A stretch of DNA of 44,087 bases from CBDCWT01 sp965223305 (GTDB lineage Bacteria > Planctomycetota > Planctomycetia > Pirellulales > Pirellulaceae), in assembly GCA_965223305.1 (NCBI GenBank), contig CBDCWT010000070.1, forward strand, positions 1 to 44,087. Reading direction: 5' to 3'. The notes under the pieces were generated by a model. The model saw nothing but the letters and a program-made list of their open reading frames with translations, ran no database searches and was not told where the DNA came from. The translations under genes were made by a program, and so were the position numbers. Positions 25,220 through 34,189 of the stretch are shown one piece after another (the stretch's first letter is position 1; each line of letters begins with the position of its first letter).

Positions 25220-26803
25220 ATGAAACTCAAGATGTACCAACGAACTGGACAGGCCCTGGCCCTCTGCAGCATCCTGATATTCTCGTCTGCGAACGATATC
25301 TGGGGTTCGGAATTCTTGCGGGTAAGCGAACTCCTTCCCATTGATGACTTGGACGTATTCGTAGGCGACGAGCCAGACGCGTTTTTCAGCCCGGGAAGCT
25401 GGGTTAGAGACGTTGCGTTCGACGACGGTACGGTGGTCGGATGGGTTGACGACAATTCCGGTTTCAACGGACCATTTAGATACACTCCCGACGCGGGGAT
25501 GAATTTTCTGCCGGAGCTCGATGCATCATCACTGCACGGTGGGTTTTCGGAGTGGCCGATCGATGAGTTTACACGAAATTCATCAGGATCTATTGGGTAC
25601 GTATCGGATGACGGAGCCGTCGGCGCCGCGCAAGGCGAAATTGGATTTGACGTGCTCGGCGTGGCCGGGACTCGTAGCGGCATGGCTCGCCATCGCCATG
25701 GAACGGCTTTTCGCTGGACGGAACAGTCCGGATACGAGCGACTCGCACCGGACGATGGTTTTCAGTCGACTTGGGTCAACGATATGTCATCTGAGGGCGA
25801 TGTGATTGTGGGTGTGTCATCAACCTACGATCCTAACGTGTTCGAGCCCGACCTGCCAAATTGGCTAAAACCCACTCAGTCCGTTCCCTTTCGGTGGACC
25901 GCGGAAGATGGATTTCAAGAGCTTTCTCTGCCAGAGGGTTTTCACCTGACCGCCCGCGGTACGGGGAAGGTGGCCGTATCCGACGACGGCACCCACTTAT
26001 TTGGCTGGATGCGTGACGAATCGAATGAGGCGTTTGGCTTTCGCTGGAACGCTGCAGAAGGTGTCACAGTAATCGATGGCCCGTATGTCCCAAACGACGT
26101 GTCGATTAGCGGAGAAGTCAGTGTTGGCGCGTTGAGAGATGAAGATGGCTTTTGGTTGCCCGCGCGCTGGACAGTCGATGATGAGCAAGCGTTGTTGTCA
26201 CCGCTGCCCCAAACCGTGCTCTACGGCGAGGCCACATCGGTTTCGGCCGATGGCCAATTGATCTTCGGGTATACGCAAGACGAGCTAGACCCGCGATTTA
26301 ATGAGTATGGCGCGACGGCATTTATCTGGGACGAGTTGAACAAGTTTCAAGGCTTAGACGATGTCCTATCCCATCAACACGGGCTCGCGGATGCGCTCGA
26401 GAGTTGGTCTTTGGAAACCGTGTATAAGGTTTCTGATGATAGTCGGCAGCTATTTGGTGTTGGAGTGTCACCAGATCGCAAACGCTCGCTTTGGATTGTT
26501 CAACTCGATCGGCCTATCGATTGGATTCTTGGAGACGCAGACCTCGACGGAGACGTTGATTTTCAAGACTTTGTGACGTTGTCCAGCCACTTCGGGATGC
26601 CGGGAGATTGGGAGCAGGGCGACTTTGATCTCAATGGACAAGTTGCCTTCTCCGATTTCTTGCTGCTTAGCAACAATTTTGGATTCGATCCGCGCGCTTC
26701 GCCCGTGGAAGCAGTGCCAGAACCTTCGGGGATTTGCCTGCTGATTCTTGGAGGGCTGATGTCCTTGCGATTCCGATCGCTTCGCCGGTGCATAAAAGTT
26801 TGA
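25220..26803 (+). CDS. HAF-repeat secreted protein with dockerin-like repeats and PEP-CTERM
   Basis: Start chosen at ATG 25220 since it gives a signal peptide (MKLKMYQRTGQALALCSILI...); the frame stays open upstream to 25022. 527 residues. HAF-type repeats recur: GTVVGWVDD...PFRYTPDAGM, SVPFRWTAEDGFQEL, HLFGWMRDESNEAFGFRW, probably a beta-propeller. Then two Ca-binding dockerin-like units (DADLDGDVDFQDFVTLSSHFG, DFDLNGQVAFSDFLLLSNNFG). Last is VPEPSGICLLILGGLMSLRF plus RRCIKV, a PEP-CTERM signal for exosortase sorting. Function unknown; predicted extracellular or outer-surface. Intact. Confidence 0.87.
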   Translation: MKLKMYQRTGQALALCSILIFSSANDIWGSEFLRVSELLPIDDLDVFVGDEPDAFFSPGSWVRDVAFDDGTVVGWVDDNSGFNGPFRYTPDAGMNFLPELDASSLHGGFSEWPIDEFTRNSSGSIGYVSDDGAVGAAQGEIGFDVLGVAGTRSGMARHRHGTAFRWTEQSGYERLAPDDGFQSTWVNDMSSEGDVIVGVSSTYDPNVFEPDLPNWLKPTQSVPFRWTAEDGFQELSLPEGFHLTARGTGKVAVSDDGTHLFGWMRDESNEAFGFRWNAAEGVTVIDGPYVPNDVSISGEVSVGALRDEDGFWLPARWTVDDEQALLSPLPQTVLYGEATSVSADGQLIFGYTQDELDPRFNEYGATAFIWDELNKFQGLDDVLSHQHGLADALESWSLETVYKVSDDSRQLFGVGVSPDRKRSLWIVQLDRPIDWILGDADLDGDVDFQDFVTLSSHFGMPGDWEQGDFDLNGQVAFSDFLLLSNNFGFDPRASPVEAVPEPSGICLLILGGLMSLRFRSLRRCIKV

Positions 26804-26937
26804 CCAGGTCGCGTGCGTTTTTACCGCGACGCCCTGTGTGCTGATGGGTGACCTGCGCGCCCTACAACTCCAACCGGTTCGAAAAACACCCAAAACGTAT
26901 TCGCATATCGCTCTCCTTACCATGAGTGGAAGAAGCC

Positions 26938-29805
26938 ATGTCGCCTGCCTTGTCACAAACTCTCTCTCGCCGCGAGCGAAACCGAGTGAATCGTCGTTCA
27001 CTGCGTCTTGAGACACTCGAAATACGCTTGCCGCTTTCGGCCTCGAGCCACGAGCCCCAAAACGTTACAGTCTCGAACATCAGCGAAAGCAGCTTTGACC
27101 TTTCTTGGGAAGCTCCTGCCAAGGGAGCGGACTCGTACCTCGTCGCGCACCTGGAGGGATCGGTCCCTGGCGAGCAATGTAGCTCAGGGACGGTCGAATC
27201 GACGACTGCACTGTCACACTCACTCACCTCGCTTGCCAGCTCGACGATTTACTACACGCGTGTCTGTGCCGTTGAGAAGAACCGTGTTTCCACGGGAATC
27301 ACAACCGAGGTCACTACGAACAGTTCAGGTAACGCCCCCTCCGTCATGCCCAACTTCTGGGAATACCCGCACCGGATGGCAGTCTCCGACAATGGCCATA
27401 AGATGCTAGTCTGGGTGAACTATGTCGATTCCGAGCGACATGTTTTCTATGCCCGCTACGACGGCGTCGACTGGTCGGACACGGGCGATCTTTCGCCGTC
27501 AGGGCGCAATGCAGAATCCGGTGTGTGGGATCGTGATTACGGCAATTTCGACGTGGCCGCAGGCGACGATGGAAGCTTTGTGGTCGCGTGGCTGGACGAG
27601 AACAACTCGGGAGTGGAAGCCCGGCTTAACGTGAACCAATTCATGGCCGGCGCCGGGTGGGATCACGCACCGGGCACGACGCCAACAAATTTCGGCTTAA
27701 ACGATGGGCAGCACATCGACGGGCTCCAGGGGATCAATGCCGATATGGCACCCACGGGAGATGCCGCGGTAGCGGTGGTTAACGGAGAGCACACGTCGGA
27801 CCTCGGGCTGTGGGTCTACTATCGCGCCAGCAATGAGGCCGCTTGGTCACAGATAGCCAGTGATGGCGCGCTGACCGATGCACCCGACGGCGAGGAGGAC
27901 ACGTCGCATTACGGAGCTCCCGGTATGGAAATGGACGCCGTCGGGAATGTGCTGGTCGCTTTCGCTACGGACAGCTCCCTCGTGACCGGGAGCGGAATGG
28001 ACATCCACTATGCCGTCTACGACAAATCGGCCGCCAACTGGGGACCAGGCAGGCAGACCTTTACGACAGGCTGGGCCAACGTCGACACGGTGCGTGTCAC
28101 GGTAGACAAAACACGCGACTTGACCGATTCTTCGGCAAGCAACAACCGTGGGCTCGCCGGGATCGCCTGGACCGCCGCCGATAGTGTCTTCGGTGCCGTC
28201 TACTACAAAGGAGGAGCAGGCGACGGTGGCGATGTCGACGATGATTTCATTGCTTGGCTCAATGCAGGCGACGGTAACGCGTCTGAGCTGAACGGTTTCG
28301 ATATCGCCGACGGTCAGGGACACATTCTCGTCAGTTGGACCAACACGGTTTCTAACAATCAGGAGCTGATGCACTTCTGGTATGAAGACACCGACAACGA
28401 TGGACTCTTCGATAGCGCAGAGGAGTTGCTTGAAGCCGACGGATGCCAATGCGCCGGCTGGAAGACCGCAGCCGTGACGGTCAATGACGCCGGTATCCTC
28501 AATTCGCCTTACGAAGAAGGCGATGCCAATGCCTCAAGTCTAAAAAATCGAAATCCTGCCCGTTTGAGCGGTGCGGGCACCGACGGTCTGGTCGTCTGGG
28601 ACACGGCAGCCCAGGACGCCGTTCATGTGCGGCGGATCATTGGCTATGACTCCGGTACGCAGTCGGTCATCCTGGAAGGAAACGCTTCGACCGAGATTGC
28701 AAATCCGCAGCACCATACGCTCGAATCGTCAACGTCGTGGACCTATTCCGATTGGTCCGTCTCGGCGGCCGTAAATTACAAAACCGGCGAGGGCGCGACA
28801 CTTCACCACAGCGAGACCGATGGCAGACTCCATGTAACTTCCTTTGCAGCCGGCCCGCCCAACGAAGCACCCACCGCCAATGCCGGCGCTGCCCAGAGCG
28901 GCCTGGAGGACGTGTCGATCATCTTTGACGCGTCCGGCTCGACAGATCCGGATGGGGACGCGCTGACCTACGTGTGGGATTTTGGAGACGGACAGACTGC
29001 GCAAACGATGGGCACGACCATATCGCACACCTACTTGTATGGCGGCACATTCGACGTGACGTTGACCGTTCACGACGGGCAAGGTAACCAGGCAAGCGAC
29101 ACGACGAGTGCCACCGTCACCGAGACCAATGACGTCCCAGAAGCAAGTGCCAGCGGACCGTACCAAGGGATTGTGGATACGGCGGTGACCTTTGATGCTT
29201 CGCTTTCATCAGACTTCGACAACCTCGATGCGACGTTGGTAAACGACCAGCCACTCACTTACACGTGGGATCTTGGCGACGGCACGACCGTCACCACGAG
29301 TACCACGACGCTCGACCATACATATTCCGCCGGGGGTACCTATAACGTCACCCTGACGGTCAGCGACGGTGTCGACACGGATTCGGAAACCACCTCGGCC
29401 ACGATCGTGACCGGCAGTGTGAATGACATGTACGTTTGGGATATCGGATTTGAAACCCGGCAACGTGGTGCCCGCACTGATTTTCGCATCATGGTCAATG
29501 TCAACCGTGATTCGAACGCAGACGGACTGGCGGGCGATTCGGACGCGGTAGCTGACGGAGTGCAGGTGACCATCGAACTTCGTGACTCGGGTGGGGTTCT
29601 TGTAAACACCTTTACTGGGAACACGAACTCGGACGGCATCGTGCGATTTGACTGGATAAAAGGCCTGACAACTGGCGATTACACGGCCGAGGTTCTCGAC
29701 CTAGCCCATGCGACGCTCAAGTGGAACCATCTGCTGGATTTGGGATTCGACGATGAAGACAGCGATGGCGATGGCTTACCCGATGACACGTTCACTCTGC
29801 CGTAA
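26938..29805 (+). CDS. Large surface protein: LEPR-XLL-type N terminus, FnIII and PKD domains
   Basis: 955 residues from ATG 26938, preceded by GGAAGAAG; GTG 26926 in frame is an alternative. The N terminus RRERNRVNRRSLRLETLEIR followed by LPLSA is the planctomycete extracellular (LEPR-XLL-like) leader. A fibronectin III domain (~45-125, SESSFDLSWEAPAKGADSYL) is followed by a ~500-residue region with repeated Trp/Asp motifs, perhaps a propeller. Two PKD domains come next (TYVWDFGDGQTAQT, TYTWDLGDGTTVTT). A terminal beta domain ends in acidic DEDSDGDGLPDDTF (thrombospondin-3-like Ca motif). Adhesin or matrix role inferred. Intact. Confidence 0.87.
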   Translation: MSPALSQTLSRRERNRVNRRSLRLETLEIRLPLSASSHEPQNVTVSNISESSFDLSWEAPAKGADSYLVAHLEGSVPGEQCSSGTVESTTALSHSLTSLASSTIYYTRVCAVEKNRVSTGITTEVTTNSSGNAPSVMPNFWEYPHRMAVSDNGHKMLVWVNYVDSERHVFYARYDGVDWSDTGDLSPSGRNAESGVWDRDYGNFDVAAGDDGSFVVAWLDENNSGVEARLNVNQFMAGAGWDHAPGTTPTNFGLNDGQHIDGLQGINADMAPTGDAAVAVVNGEHTSDLGLWVYYRASNEAAWSQIASDGALTDAPDGEEDTSHYGAPGMEMDAVGNVLVAFATDSSLVTGSGMDIHYAVYDKSAANWGPGRQTFTTGWANVDTVRVTVDKTRDLTDSSASNNRGLAGIAWTAADSVFGAVYYKGGAGDGGDVDDDFIAWLNAGDGNASELNGFDIADGQGHILVSWTNTVSNNQELMHFWYEDTDNDGLFDSAEELLEADGCQCAGWKTAAVTVNDAGILNSPYEEGDANASSLKNRNPARLSGAGTDGLVVWDTAAQDAVHVRRIIGYDSGTQSVILEGNASTEIANPQHHTLESSTSWTYSDWSVSAAVNYKTGEGATLHHSETDGRLHVTSFAAGPPNEAPTANAGAAQSGLEDVSIIFDASGSTDPDGDALTYVWDFGDGQTAQTMGTTISHTYLYGGTFDVTLTVHDGQGNQASDTTSATVTETNDVPEASASGPYQGIVDTAVTFDASLSSDFDNLDATLVNDQPLTYTWDLGDGTTVTTSTTTLDHTYSAGGTYNVTLTVSDGVDTDSETTSATIVTGSVNDMYVWDIGFETRQRGARTDFRIMVNVNRDSNADGLAGDSDAVADGVQVTIELRDSGGVLVNTFTGNTNSDGIVRFDWIKGLTTGDYTAEVLDLAHATLKWNHLLDLGFDDEDSDGDGLPDDTFTLP

Positions 29806-29830
29806 AAAACGTCGAGGCTAAAAGCTCGAC
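29805..29830 (-). terminator. Candidate minus-strand terminator
   Basis: A hairpin GTCGAG/CTCGAC, with partial extension across GCT/AGC, is followed on the minus strand by GTTTTTTACGG. It would stop transcription entering the end of the PKD gene from the opposite side. Confidence 0.4.
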
Positions 29831-30485
29831 AATCAAACGAAGCGACAAGAAATTTAGACAGTGTTAACCTCCATAATCCACCGAAGTTTCGACGCTTTGG
29901 TTCGCTCGACCGGTGGGCACGAGCGAGACGAAACGATGCCATTGCAGTCCAAGGTATCTTGTCATTCTGTACAGATATCTTAGTGTCAATTCTTCGAGCG
30001 CGAGTTGTAGGCCAACTGCACGCGGTGGCGCCACCGCTGCGACTTCGGTTAATTCCGAAGTGAAAGAAGATGGACAATCCGCTGTCTCGAAGCCGGACCG
30101 TTAAACTCCATCGGTCTGTTGAATCGGCGAAGACCGATGCGACTTGCGCAGTCCATGCTTCGGCACACAACCCTGCACTGATCCGCAATCAGACGCGTCG
30201 AAACGGTAATTCCCGGAATCGTTAAGAAGACCGAACGAACGTTAAGACAGCTTAGCATTTCATCCGGGTTTGAGAGTCAGCTGCTACACAAGATTGCACC
30301 GTTGGGAACCTGAAATCTCATCGGGCTAAGTGACTCAGGACAAAACGTCCTTGGTCACAAAGCAGGAATCTGCTGAGCATTCTCGCTCGCCGAAAATGGC
30401 CCACTTGTGTCCGAATCGTTGCCGTCCAATTCTTCGTAATTACTCGAGAAGATGCCCACCCTAACGTTGAGCTTTGACAAAAGCA
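29806..30485. other. Intergenic stretch with two hairpins
   Basis: 680 bases between convergent genes. No frame encodes a recognisable protein. GTCGAG (29811-29816) pairs with CTCGAC (29825-29830), with AAAAAA just before it, so on the minus strand it would be a hairpin followed by a T run. CATCGGTCT (30109-30117) pairs with AGACCGATG (30131-30139). An unannotated small RNA is possible but unsupported. Confidence 0.5.
30109..30139. repeat. Inverted repeat in intergenic region
   Basis: Perfect 9-bp arms CATCGGTCT and AGACCGATG with a 13-nt loop. No T tract follows on either strand, so simple termination is not supported. Confidence 0.5.
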
Positions 30486-30761
30486 CTAGTCAACCAGCGG
30501 AACCTTCTGCTCTGTGATCGACGGTAGCTGAGCCGACATAGTGGCGTTGAGTTCAATGAATTCATGCCACGGTTCGGGAACTTCGTCTTCCCGAAAGATG
30601 GCATCGACAGGGCATTCCGGGCGACAGGCATCGCAGTCGACACATTCGTCGGGCGCGATGTACAGCATTTTTTCGCCCTCGTAAAAACATTCACATGGGC
30701 ACACAACCACACAGTCGGTGTATTTGCAGCCGAAACAAGGGGCCGTTACGACATAAGCCAT
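30486..30761 (-). CDS. fdxA: 7Fe-8S type ferredoxin
   Basis: 91 residues from ATG 30761 (MAYVVTAPCFGCKYTDC). The cysteine pattern C9-x7-C17-x3-C21 plus C40-x2-C43-x2-C46-x3-C50-P matches Azotobacter FdI-type ferredoxins with one [3Fe-4S] and one [4Fe-4S] cluster; C12 is an additional Cys. The motif VCPCECFYEG and the second-cluster block DECVDCDACRPECPVDAI are diagnostic. The tail (EPWHEFIELNATMSAQLPSI) is standard for the family. A small soluble electron carrier in the cytoplasm; its redox partner is not evident from neighbours. Confidence 0.95.
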   Translation of the reverse strand: MAYVVTAPCFGCKYTDCVVVCPCECFYEGEKMLYIAPDECVDCDACRPECPVDAIFREDEVPEPWHEFIELNATMSAQLPSITEQKVPLVD

Positions 30762-30908
30762 CGATGGTTTCTCCTCGATACAATCGCGTTTTTGAATATG
30801 AGGTGGCAGCGTACGTCGCTGTACAGGTACATTCGAATTGACGTGACGACTGGCCAACGAATCTTGTTTTTTTTCAATCTTTCTTCCTACGAGACTGCGG
30901 ACTGCGGT

Positions 30909-32225
30909 ATGCCGGACTCGATGAACTCCCGAGAGCTCTTTCGGCGCTATCTTGCCGGTGAAGAAGATGCAGCAACCGACATCTACGATCGTTACGTGCG
31001 ACGACTCCTGGCTTTGGCCCGCTCGCGGCTGGGTAGGCAACTGCAGAGCCGATTCGATGCCGATGATGTCGTGCAGTCCGCTTACCAGAGCTTTTTTCTG
31101 CGCGCCCGGAACAATGAATTCCAGCTGAAGCAATCTGGCGACCTCTGGCTTCTCCTGGCCGGGATGACGATCAACAAGCTTCGCCGCCACGCCGAACGCC
31201 ATCTCGCGTTCAAGAGAAACCCTGCATCCGAAGAAAACCAGGCGGACGCGAGCGAGCTTGGAGATCCATCCATGGGCGATGTGATCTGCCTAGCCGAGGA
31301 ACTGAGTCTGGCAATGGCAAGTTGTTCAGAGGACGAACGCTCGGTATTGATTGGGTATCTGCAAGGAAAAGATAACCGTCAGCTTGCCAGCGAACTGGAT
31401 AAGTCCGAGCGAACGATACGGCGTCTGCTCGACAACGCGAAGTCACACCTTGAGCAGCAGCTGACGTGTGATTCCCCGGTCGTTCCGCGTCTCGTTCCGA
31501 TCGATTCGAATGCGATCACACTCCGCTATGAAGATTTTCGCTTACATCGTCTGCTGGGCGCCGGAGGTATGGGTAAGGTCTATTACGCGACGAATCGAAG
31601 CACGGGGCAGGTGGTCGCGCTGAAGGCGATTCGTAAGTCCCGACAATTTGATGTGGCGACTGTTGCACGATTTGTACAAGAAGCCATGATCTTGTCCAAG
31701 TTGTCCCATCCAAACATCGTACGCGTTCAGGGGCTGGGGCGGTTTCCCGGTGGCGGGTTGTACATGGTAATGGACTACGTGGAGGGTGAGGATTTGCAGC
31801 AACGAATCGAGAGGTCCCAGTTGAGCGTCGAGCAGTTACGAAGTATTGCATTGTCAATCGCTGAAGCCCTTGATCACTTGCATCGTCACGGAATTGTCCA
31901 CGCAGACTTGAAGCCATCCAATGTGATTATCGATCCATCGGATAACGTCGTGTTGGTCGATTTTGGATTCGCGACGTTGTTGACTGAGCCTGAGTACAAC
32001 ACAACTGGTCGGCGGCACGTTTGGCTACCTCGCTCCGGAAATACTCGACTTGGTGACTCCGCCGAACGTAGCGTCCGACATATATTCCTTTGGCGTAGTT
32101 GTCACAGAATATGCTGGGAGCTTGTTCGGACCGTAGCAAGCCCTAGGCCGATGCGACGCGTCCTGAAATCGATCGCCGAATCTTGTCGCCCATTCCGATT
32201 GGAAACACCGACCGCGAAGACTTGA
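30909..32225 (+). CDS. ECF sigma factor fused to Ser/Thr protein kinase
   Basis: Start ATG 30909; the upstream open frame is antisense to ferredoxin. Residues 1-185 are an ECF sigma: FDADDVVQSAYQSFFLRA (region 2) and EDERSVLIGYLQGKDNRQLA with DKSERTIRRLLDNAK (region 4). Residues ~208-360 are a kinase: G-loop LGAGGMGKVYYA (216-227), K239 in VALKAI, HADLKPSN (331-338; Arg of HRD replaced by Ala), DFG 351-353. After base ~32012 the frame is lost. Deleting one base gives GTFGYLAPEILDLV and SDIYSFGVVVTEYAG. A further shift near 32110-32160 leads to the natural end at TAG 32261-32263. A non-RD kinase hard-wired to its sigma factor. Confidence 0.88.
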   Translation: MPDSMNSRELFRRYLAGEEDAATDIYDRYVRRLLALARSRLGRQLQSRFDADDVVQSAYQSFFLRARNNEFQLKQSGDLWLLLAGMTINKLRRHAERHLAFKRNPASEENQADASELGDPSMGDVICLAEELSLAMASCSEDERSVLIGYLQGKDNRQLASELDKSERTIRRLLDNAKSHLEQQLTCDSPVVPRLVPIDSNAITLRYEDFRLHRLLGAGGMGKVYYATNRSTGQVVALKAIRKSRQFDVATVARFVQEAMILSKLSHPNIVRVQGLGRFPGGGLYMVMDYVEGEDLQQRIERSQLSVEQLRSIALSIAEALDHLHRHGIVHADLKPSNVIIDPSDNVVLVDFGFATLLTEPEYNTTGRRHVWLPRSGNTRLGDSAERSVRHIFLWRSCHRICWELVRTVASPRPMRRVLKSIAESCRPFRLETPTAKT

Positions 32226-32243
32226 ACGAAGTCGTGAGCCAGC

Positions 32244-32564
32244 TCAATTCTGCATGCGGATAGGAATCTGCCGAGCAAAGCCGCGCGCGTACGCATCGAG
32301 TTTCTCAACTTGTTCGGGCATTCCCATGGTATGGAACTTCGCTTTGGCTCGATTTAACACTCGCTGGGCAAGCGGAAACTCGCCACATTCGGCGAGTGCC
32401 GCGGCGTAGGTCCCGAGGATCGACGGATGAATCTGGGCGTTGGGATTTTCCCAATCTCGGCAGATCGGAGCCATCAATCGTTTCGCGCGGTCTCCATCGC
32501 GCAGCGACTGATTCCGGGGACGTGGAAAGCAACCAGGCCAGACCGTTGGCTGGCCGGAGGCCAA
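32244..32564 (-). CDS. C-terminal TPR end of the FG-GAP/UnbV gene
   Basis: Final segment of the long minus-strand gene 35070-32244. It reads ILGTYAAALAECGEFPLAQR and NRAKAKFHTMGMPEQVEKLD, helical pairs typical of TPR ends, and stops at TGA 32244-32246. It overlaps the tail of the sigma-kinase gene on the other strand by about 20 bp. The start shown is not a natural one; it joins the piece at 32600-33481 through a frame change near 32570-32600. Confidence 0.6.
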   Translation of the reverse strand: MASGQPTVWPGCFPRPRNQSLRDGDRAKRLMAPICRDWENPNAQIHPSILGTYAAALAECGEFPLAQRVLNRAKAKFHTMGMPEQVEKLDAYARGFARQIPIRMQN

Positions 32565-32599
32565 TCGGGCCTGAGGTCGTGGGCCTTGGTGAAATGTCT

Positions 32600-33481
32600 T
32601 CAGTGAAGCCTTTCGGTCTCCATTCGACTGGTAGACACGGGCGAGCTGATAATGTGCACGGCTACGTCGCTAGGATTCAAAGACGTGGATTTGGAAAACA
32701 GTTCTACCGCACGTTGTGTCTGCTGTGCCCCCACCGCGGCCAAGCCCGCGTTGTAGGCCAGGACTGCGTCCGACGGATTGGCCAGCAGTGTCAGTTCGAA
32801 GTGCTCAATCGCTTCCGACCACATACGGTGATGCAGACAGCTGATAGGCGATTCGACGGTGCAATCGGATGATCGTCGGGGGCGTGCCGTCGCAGTTTCG
32901 CCAGTATTGGTGGAAGTTCGCTGAGTTGATTTTCTGCGAACAGCCGATCGGCCAGATTCGCCAACGCATTCCTGTTGATGTTGTCCGTGTTGTTGAATCG
33001 CACATACCGCTGCAGGTAGGCACTGATCTGGTCTGCTCGATTGCCCATCTCCATCAACTTGACGACCGGACGACGGATCGCTGGGAAAGACGCTCGATGC
33101 CCAACGACCGGGAAACGGTACGGCGGCTTGCCGCTGCTGCTCGGGACTTGCAGTTAGTAGCTGCACGTCGCGTAAAATCTCTGTCGATGACCGGGGTCCT
33201 TTGTAAATAGCCGCGAGCTGTCCCGTTTCATCCAACAGGAAACTACAGGGCACTGGTAACGGACTTTGCCACTCGATGAAGGCGCGTTGGAGTATTTCCA
33301 GACTATCGACAAATTCCGCAGTGGCTTCACCTTGGTGGAATGGCCAGTCAATTCGATTTAGCTTCGGCGCTTTCCTGGCCGGCGAGGGGGTCGACGGAAA
33401 TTGCGACGACAGCACAATTGGACGATCGGAAGTCATCACGATGCTCGGTCCACTCGCCAAGCTCACGCCAACACGGTTCAC
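32600..33481 (-). CDS. Thioredoxin end and TPR part of the FG-GAP/UnbV gene
   Basis: Upstream half: LEILQRAFIEWQSPLPVPCS and LLDETGQLAAIYKGPRSSTE, the second half of a thioredoxin-like (TlpA/AhpC-TSA) domain. Between about 33060 and 32850 the true coding frame is a different one (RADQISAYLQRYVRFNNTDN...NALANLADRLF, TPR-like). Then this frame returns with WSEAIEHFELTLLANPSDAV, a textbook TPR. So the annotated interval mixes coding and shifted sequence, from at least two single-base events. Confidence 0.65.
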   Translation of the reverse strand: MNRVGVSLASGPSIVMTSDRPIVLSSQFPSTPSPARKAPKLNRIDWPFHQGEATAEFVDSLEILQRAFIEWQSPLPVPCSFLLDETGQLAAIYKGPRSSTEILRDVQLLTASPEQQRQAAVPFPGRWASSVFPSDPSSGRQVDGDGQSSRPDQCLPAAVCAIQQHGQHQQECVGESGRSAVRRKSTQRTSTNTGETATARPRRSSDCTVESPISCLHHRMWSEAIEHFELTLLANPSDAVLAYNAGLAAVGAQQTQRAVELFSKSTSLNPSDVAVHIISSPVSTSRMETERLH

Positions 33482-34184
33482 AGGTCTTGCTCCACAGGTT
33501 GATCAAAAGCGATTGTCCCAGGAATTGGTCTGTTGATCGTGCCACTCCATCCGACACGTAGGAATCATCGATCAATGGCACACGTCCCAGGATCCACGTA
33601 CGCGTGGCGGAAGGCTCCTCTGCCGCGTGAACTTGTGGATTCAGTGCGCCGAGGCCCCAAGCCAATGCTGCGTGTCCTAATTGGAGGCACCCATTTTTGG
33701 GCGACGCCGCTTCCTTCTTGGACATAGATAATGCTGATTCGGCCTCAACGGAAGCAATGACTTCCTGTTCTCCATGGGGCCACCGTATGGTGACCTCTCG
33801 GAGATCCGCCGTACCAAGTCCGAAATGCAGCCACTTGGACGACTGCGACAGAAATCCGTCGCCGGCGCGAACGGTTCGCATCAAGGTATGTGTTGGATTC
33901 GCCGTGCGGACGATCACGCGGGCTCCGATGGCGTCGCGATTCGACGTCGTTCCTTCACGAGCCGCAGTCGGAGCCACTGGGCCCGGTGCGCGGACTGGTT
34001 CAATAGAAGTCGTACGCGAGGTGCGGTTCGATTGCTGAGCCAGAGATCGGGGGCTCCGTCCAAAGTTCCAGTCGGTGACAGCAACGCCGCGCCCGTCATC
34101 AGGCAGATCCAAACCGAAGTGCGCTGACGAGGCGTCGGCAAATCTGCCGTCGCGAGTATTTATGAAAAAAACAATTCCGCTCAT
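33348..34184 (-). CDS. UnbV/ASPIC and thioredoxin CxxC part of the FG-GAP gene
   Basis: Contains NRDAIGARVIVRT...SQSSKWLHFGLGTADLREV with IRWPHGEQEV, the ASPIC/UnbV domain that follows FG-GAP propellers. Then a hydrophobic segment and SLLINLWSKTCEPCWRELGEW, a thioredoxin-fold CEPC site with reductase-like context. Around 34060 and 33960 short stretches belong to another frame (DGAPDLWLSNRTAPRVRLLL). Single-base deletion at 34060-34061 repairs the first. A predicted periplasmic or extracellular multi-domain protein: propeller, UnbV, thioredoxin, TPR. Joining UnbV to a redox domain is unusual. Confidence 0.72.
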   Translation of the reverse strand: MSGIVFFINTRDGRFADASSAHFGLDLPDDGRGVAVTDWNFGRSPRSLAQQSNRTSRTTSIEPVRAPGPVAPTAAREGTTSNRDAIGARVIVRTANPTHTLMRTVRAGDGFLSQSSKWLHFGLGTADLREVTIRWPHGEQEVIASVEAESALSMSKKEAASPKNGCLQLGHAALAWGLGALNPQVHAAEEPSATRTWILGRVPLIDDSYVSDGVARSTDQFLGQSLLINLWSKTCEPCWRELGEWTEHRDDFRSSNCAVVAISVDPLAGQESAEAKSN

Positions 34185-34189
34185 TGCCG

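Noticed and set aside
29679..30188. 169-residue minus-strand frame after the PKD protein
   Set aside because: Partly antisense to the PKD gene, no homology-like features.
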